A program made the position numbers and the translations under genes. A DNA stretch of 6,439 bases from Solirubrobacteraceae bacterium (GTDB lineage: Bacteria; Actinomycetota; Thermoleophilia; Solirubrobacterales; Solirubrobacteraceae), in NCBI GenBank assembly GCA_025935735.1, contig JAICUS010000356.1, positions 1 to 6,439 of the forward strand, written 5' to 3'. How positions within the stretch are numbered: the first letter of the stretch is position 1; each line of letters opens with the position of its first letter. Below are positions 5,706 to 6,439 of the stretch, in pieces. Below the pieces are notes generated by a model. It worked only from the letters and a program-made list of their open reading frames with translations, did no database searches and was not told where the DNA came from.

Positions 5706-6439
5706 CAGCGCGGCCTCCCGTGACGGCGGTTGCGCGGCTTGCGCTCCTTCGGCGCGCCGTCGCCCGGCGGCTCGGGCGGCTTCGCCGCGCCCGGGCCGGG
5801 CCCGGCCGGTGGGGTTCCGCCGTTGGCGCGCGCCCGCGCGCGGCGCCCGCCCGCGGGGCGCGACGACGTCGCCGCGGCGGCGGCGTGCTCGGGCTGCCGG
5901 CGCTCGGCCTCCTCGACCCCGAGGTCGCGCACCATCTCCTGGAACTCCGCCTGCGACACCTCGGCGCCGGCCGGGGTGATCACGCGGCGCCGGCCGCGCT
6001 CCTTCGGGGTGACGTCGATCGGGCCGCCCTGGGCGACCGTGGCGTAGGCGGGGACCTCGCCCAGCGTCTCGAGGATGCGCTGGTGGCGCGCCCGGAAGCC
6101 CGGCTCGCGCTCCTTCCAGTGCACCAGCACCGGCGTGGCGATGAAGATCGACGAGTAGGTGCCCGACGCGACGCCGATCAGCAGCGCGAACGCGAAGTCG
6201 CGCAGCGTGTCGCCGCCGAACAGCAGCAGCGAGAGGATCGGCAGCAGCGTGCAGAAGCTCGTGGCCAGCGACCGGGTGATCACCTCGGACATCGAGCGGT
6301 TGACGATCTGCGAGAACGCCGCGCTCGGCATCCGCGGGATGTTCTCCCGGATGCGGTCGAACACGATGATCGTGTCGTAGAGCGAGTAACCCAAGATCGT
6401 GAGCAGCGCCGCGACCGTCGACGTCGTCACCTCCCGGCC
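5705..6439 (-). CDS. secF: Protein translocase subunit SecF, C-terminal part with long cytoplasmic tail (runs off right edge)
   Basis: SecF works with SecD at the SecYEG channel, using the proton gradient to help pull exported proteins across the membrane. The visible 244 residues are the C-terminal part; the N-terminus and large periplasmic domain lie beyond the edge. GYSLYDTIIVFDRIREN (18-34, counted from the window edge) is the SecF signature, with the aspartates thought to matter for proton-driven function. It is followed by the remaining membrane helices (about 54-75 and 81-107), including FAFALLIGVASGTYSSIFIA (82-101). Membrane segments end near 108; the final ~135 residues are a hydrophilic tail. 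It includes a short conserved-looking stretch (RRRVITPAGAEVSQAEFQEM, 150-169) and then low-complexity Ala/Pro/Gly/Arg sequence with a very basic end. GTG at 6430 is internal, not the start, since the family sequence continues upstream of it. secD is expected just beyond the edge, but this is not seen. Confidence 0.94.
   Translation of the reverse strand, partial: GREVTTSTVAALLTILGYSLYDTIIVFDRIRENIPRMPSAAFSQIVNRSMSEVITRSLATSFCTLLPILSLLLFGGDTLRDFAFALLIGVASGTYSSIFIATPVLVHWKEREPGFRARHQRILETLGEVPAYATVAQGGPIDVTPKERGRRRVITPAGAEVSQAEFQEMVRDLGVEEAERRQPEHAAAAATSSRPAGGRRARARANGGTPPAGPGPGAAKPPEPPGDGAPKERKPRNRRHGRPR
5714..5719 (-). promoter_or_regulatory. Ribosome binding site of the GlsB/YeaQ-type gene, inside the secF end
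   Basis: On the minus strand GGGAGG lies 8 bases before the ATG at 5705, within the last codons of secF. It supports the start at 5705 and implies that ribosomes finishing secF could reinitiate there. Confidence 0.7.

Noticed and set aside
5794..5807. Perfect 14-bp palindrome GGCCGGGCCCGGCC
   Set aside because: It lies inside the Pro/Gly-rich coding tail of secF, where such GC palindromes are expected; there is no terminator context.

Overview
The window is very GC-rich, with compact, closely packed genes and both GTG and ATG starts. The gene content (secF, a long-tailed recJ, and a bifunctional rel) suggests a high-GC actinobacterium. From remembered protein features I lean to class Thermoleophilia (Solirubrobacterales-like), but this is an inference; no search was run.

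Layout from left to right. Bases 1-441 (minus) hold the N-terminal part of a Rel/SpoT (p)ppGpp synthetase/hydrolase that runs off the left edge. Bases 462-2879 (minus) hold recJ, an 805-residue single-strand DNA exonuclease, directly upstream of rel and probably in the same operon. A 54-bp divergent intergenic region follows. Then come three plus-strand genes: a short, degenerate SAM-methyltransferase-like protein (2934-3467), a CPA1 Na+/H+ antiporter (3646-4935), and a small membrane protein with a PLD-nuclease N-terminal-type membrane segment and a C-terminal SHOCT motif (5014-5412). Convergent to these, on the minus strand, are a GlsB/YeaQ/YmgE-type small membrane protein (5427-5705) and the C-terminal part of secF (5705-6439), which runs off the right edge. 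The secF stop and the glsB-type start overlap by one base.

The minus-strand genes read like a housekeeping cluster (protein export, DNA repair, stringent response). A plus-strand block of envelope and ion-homeostasis genes sits between secF/glsB and recJ/rel. I see no RNA gene, CRISPR array, insertion sequence or phage gene. No gene-free stretch exceeds 300 bases; the longest is the 178-bp gap before the antiporter. I do not see a convincing undescribed multi-gene system. The best follow-up points are the degenerate methyltransferase fold, the long RecJ and SecF C-terminal extensions, and the block that splits the housekeeping cluster.
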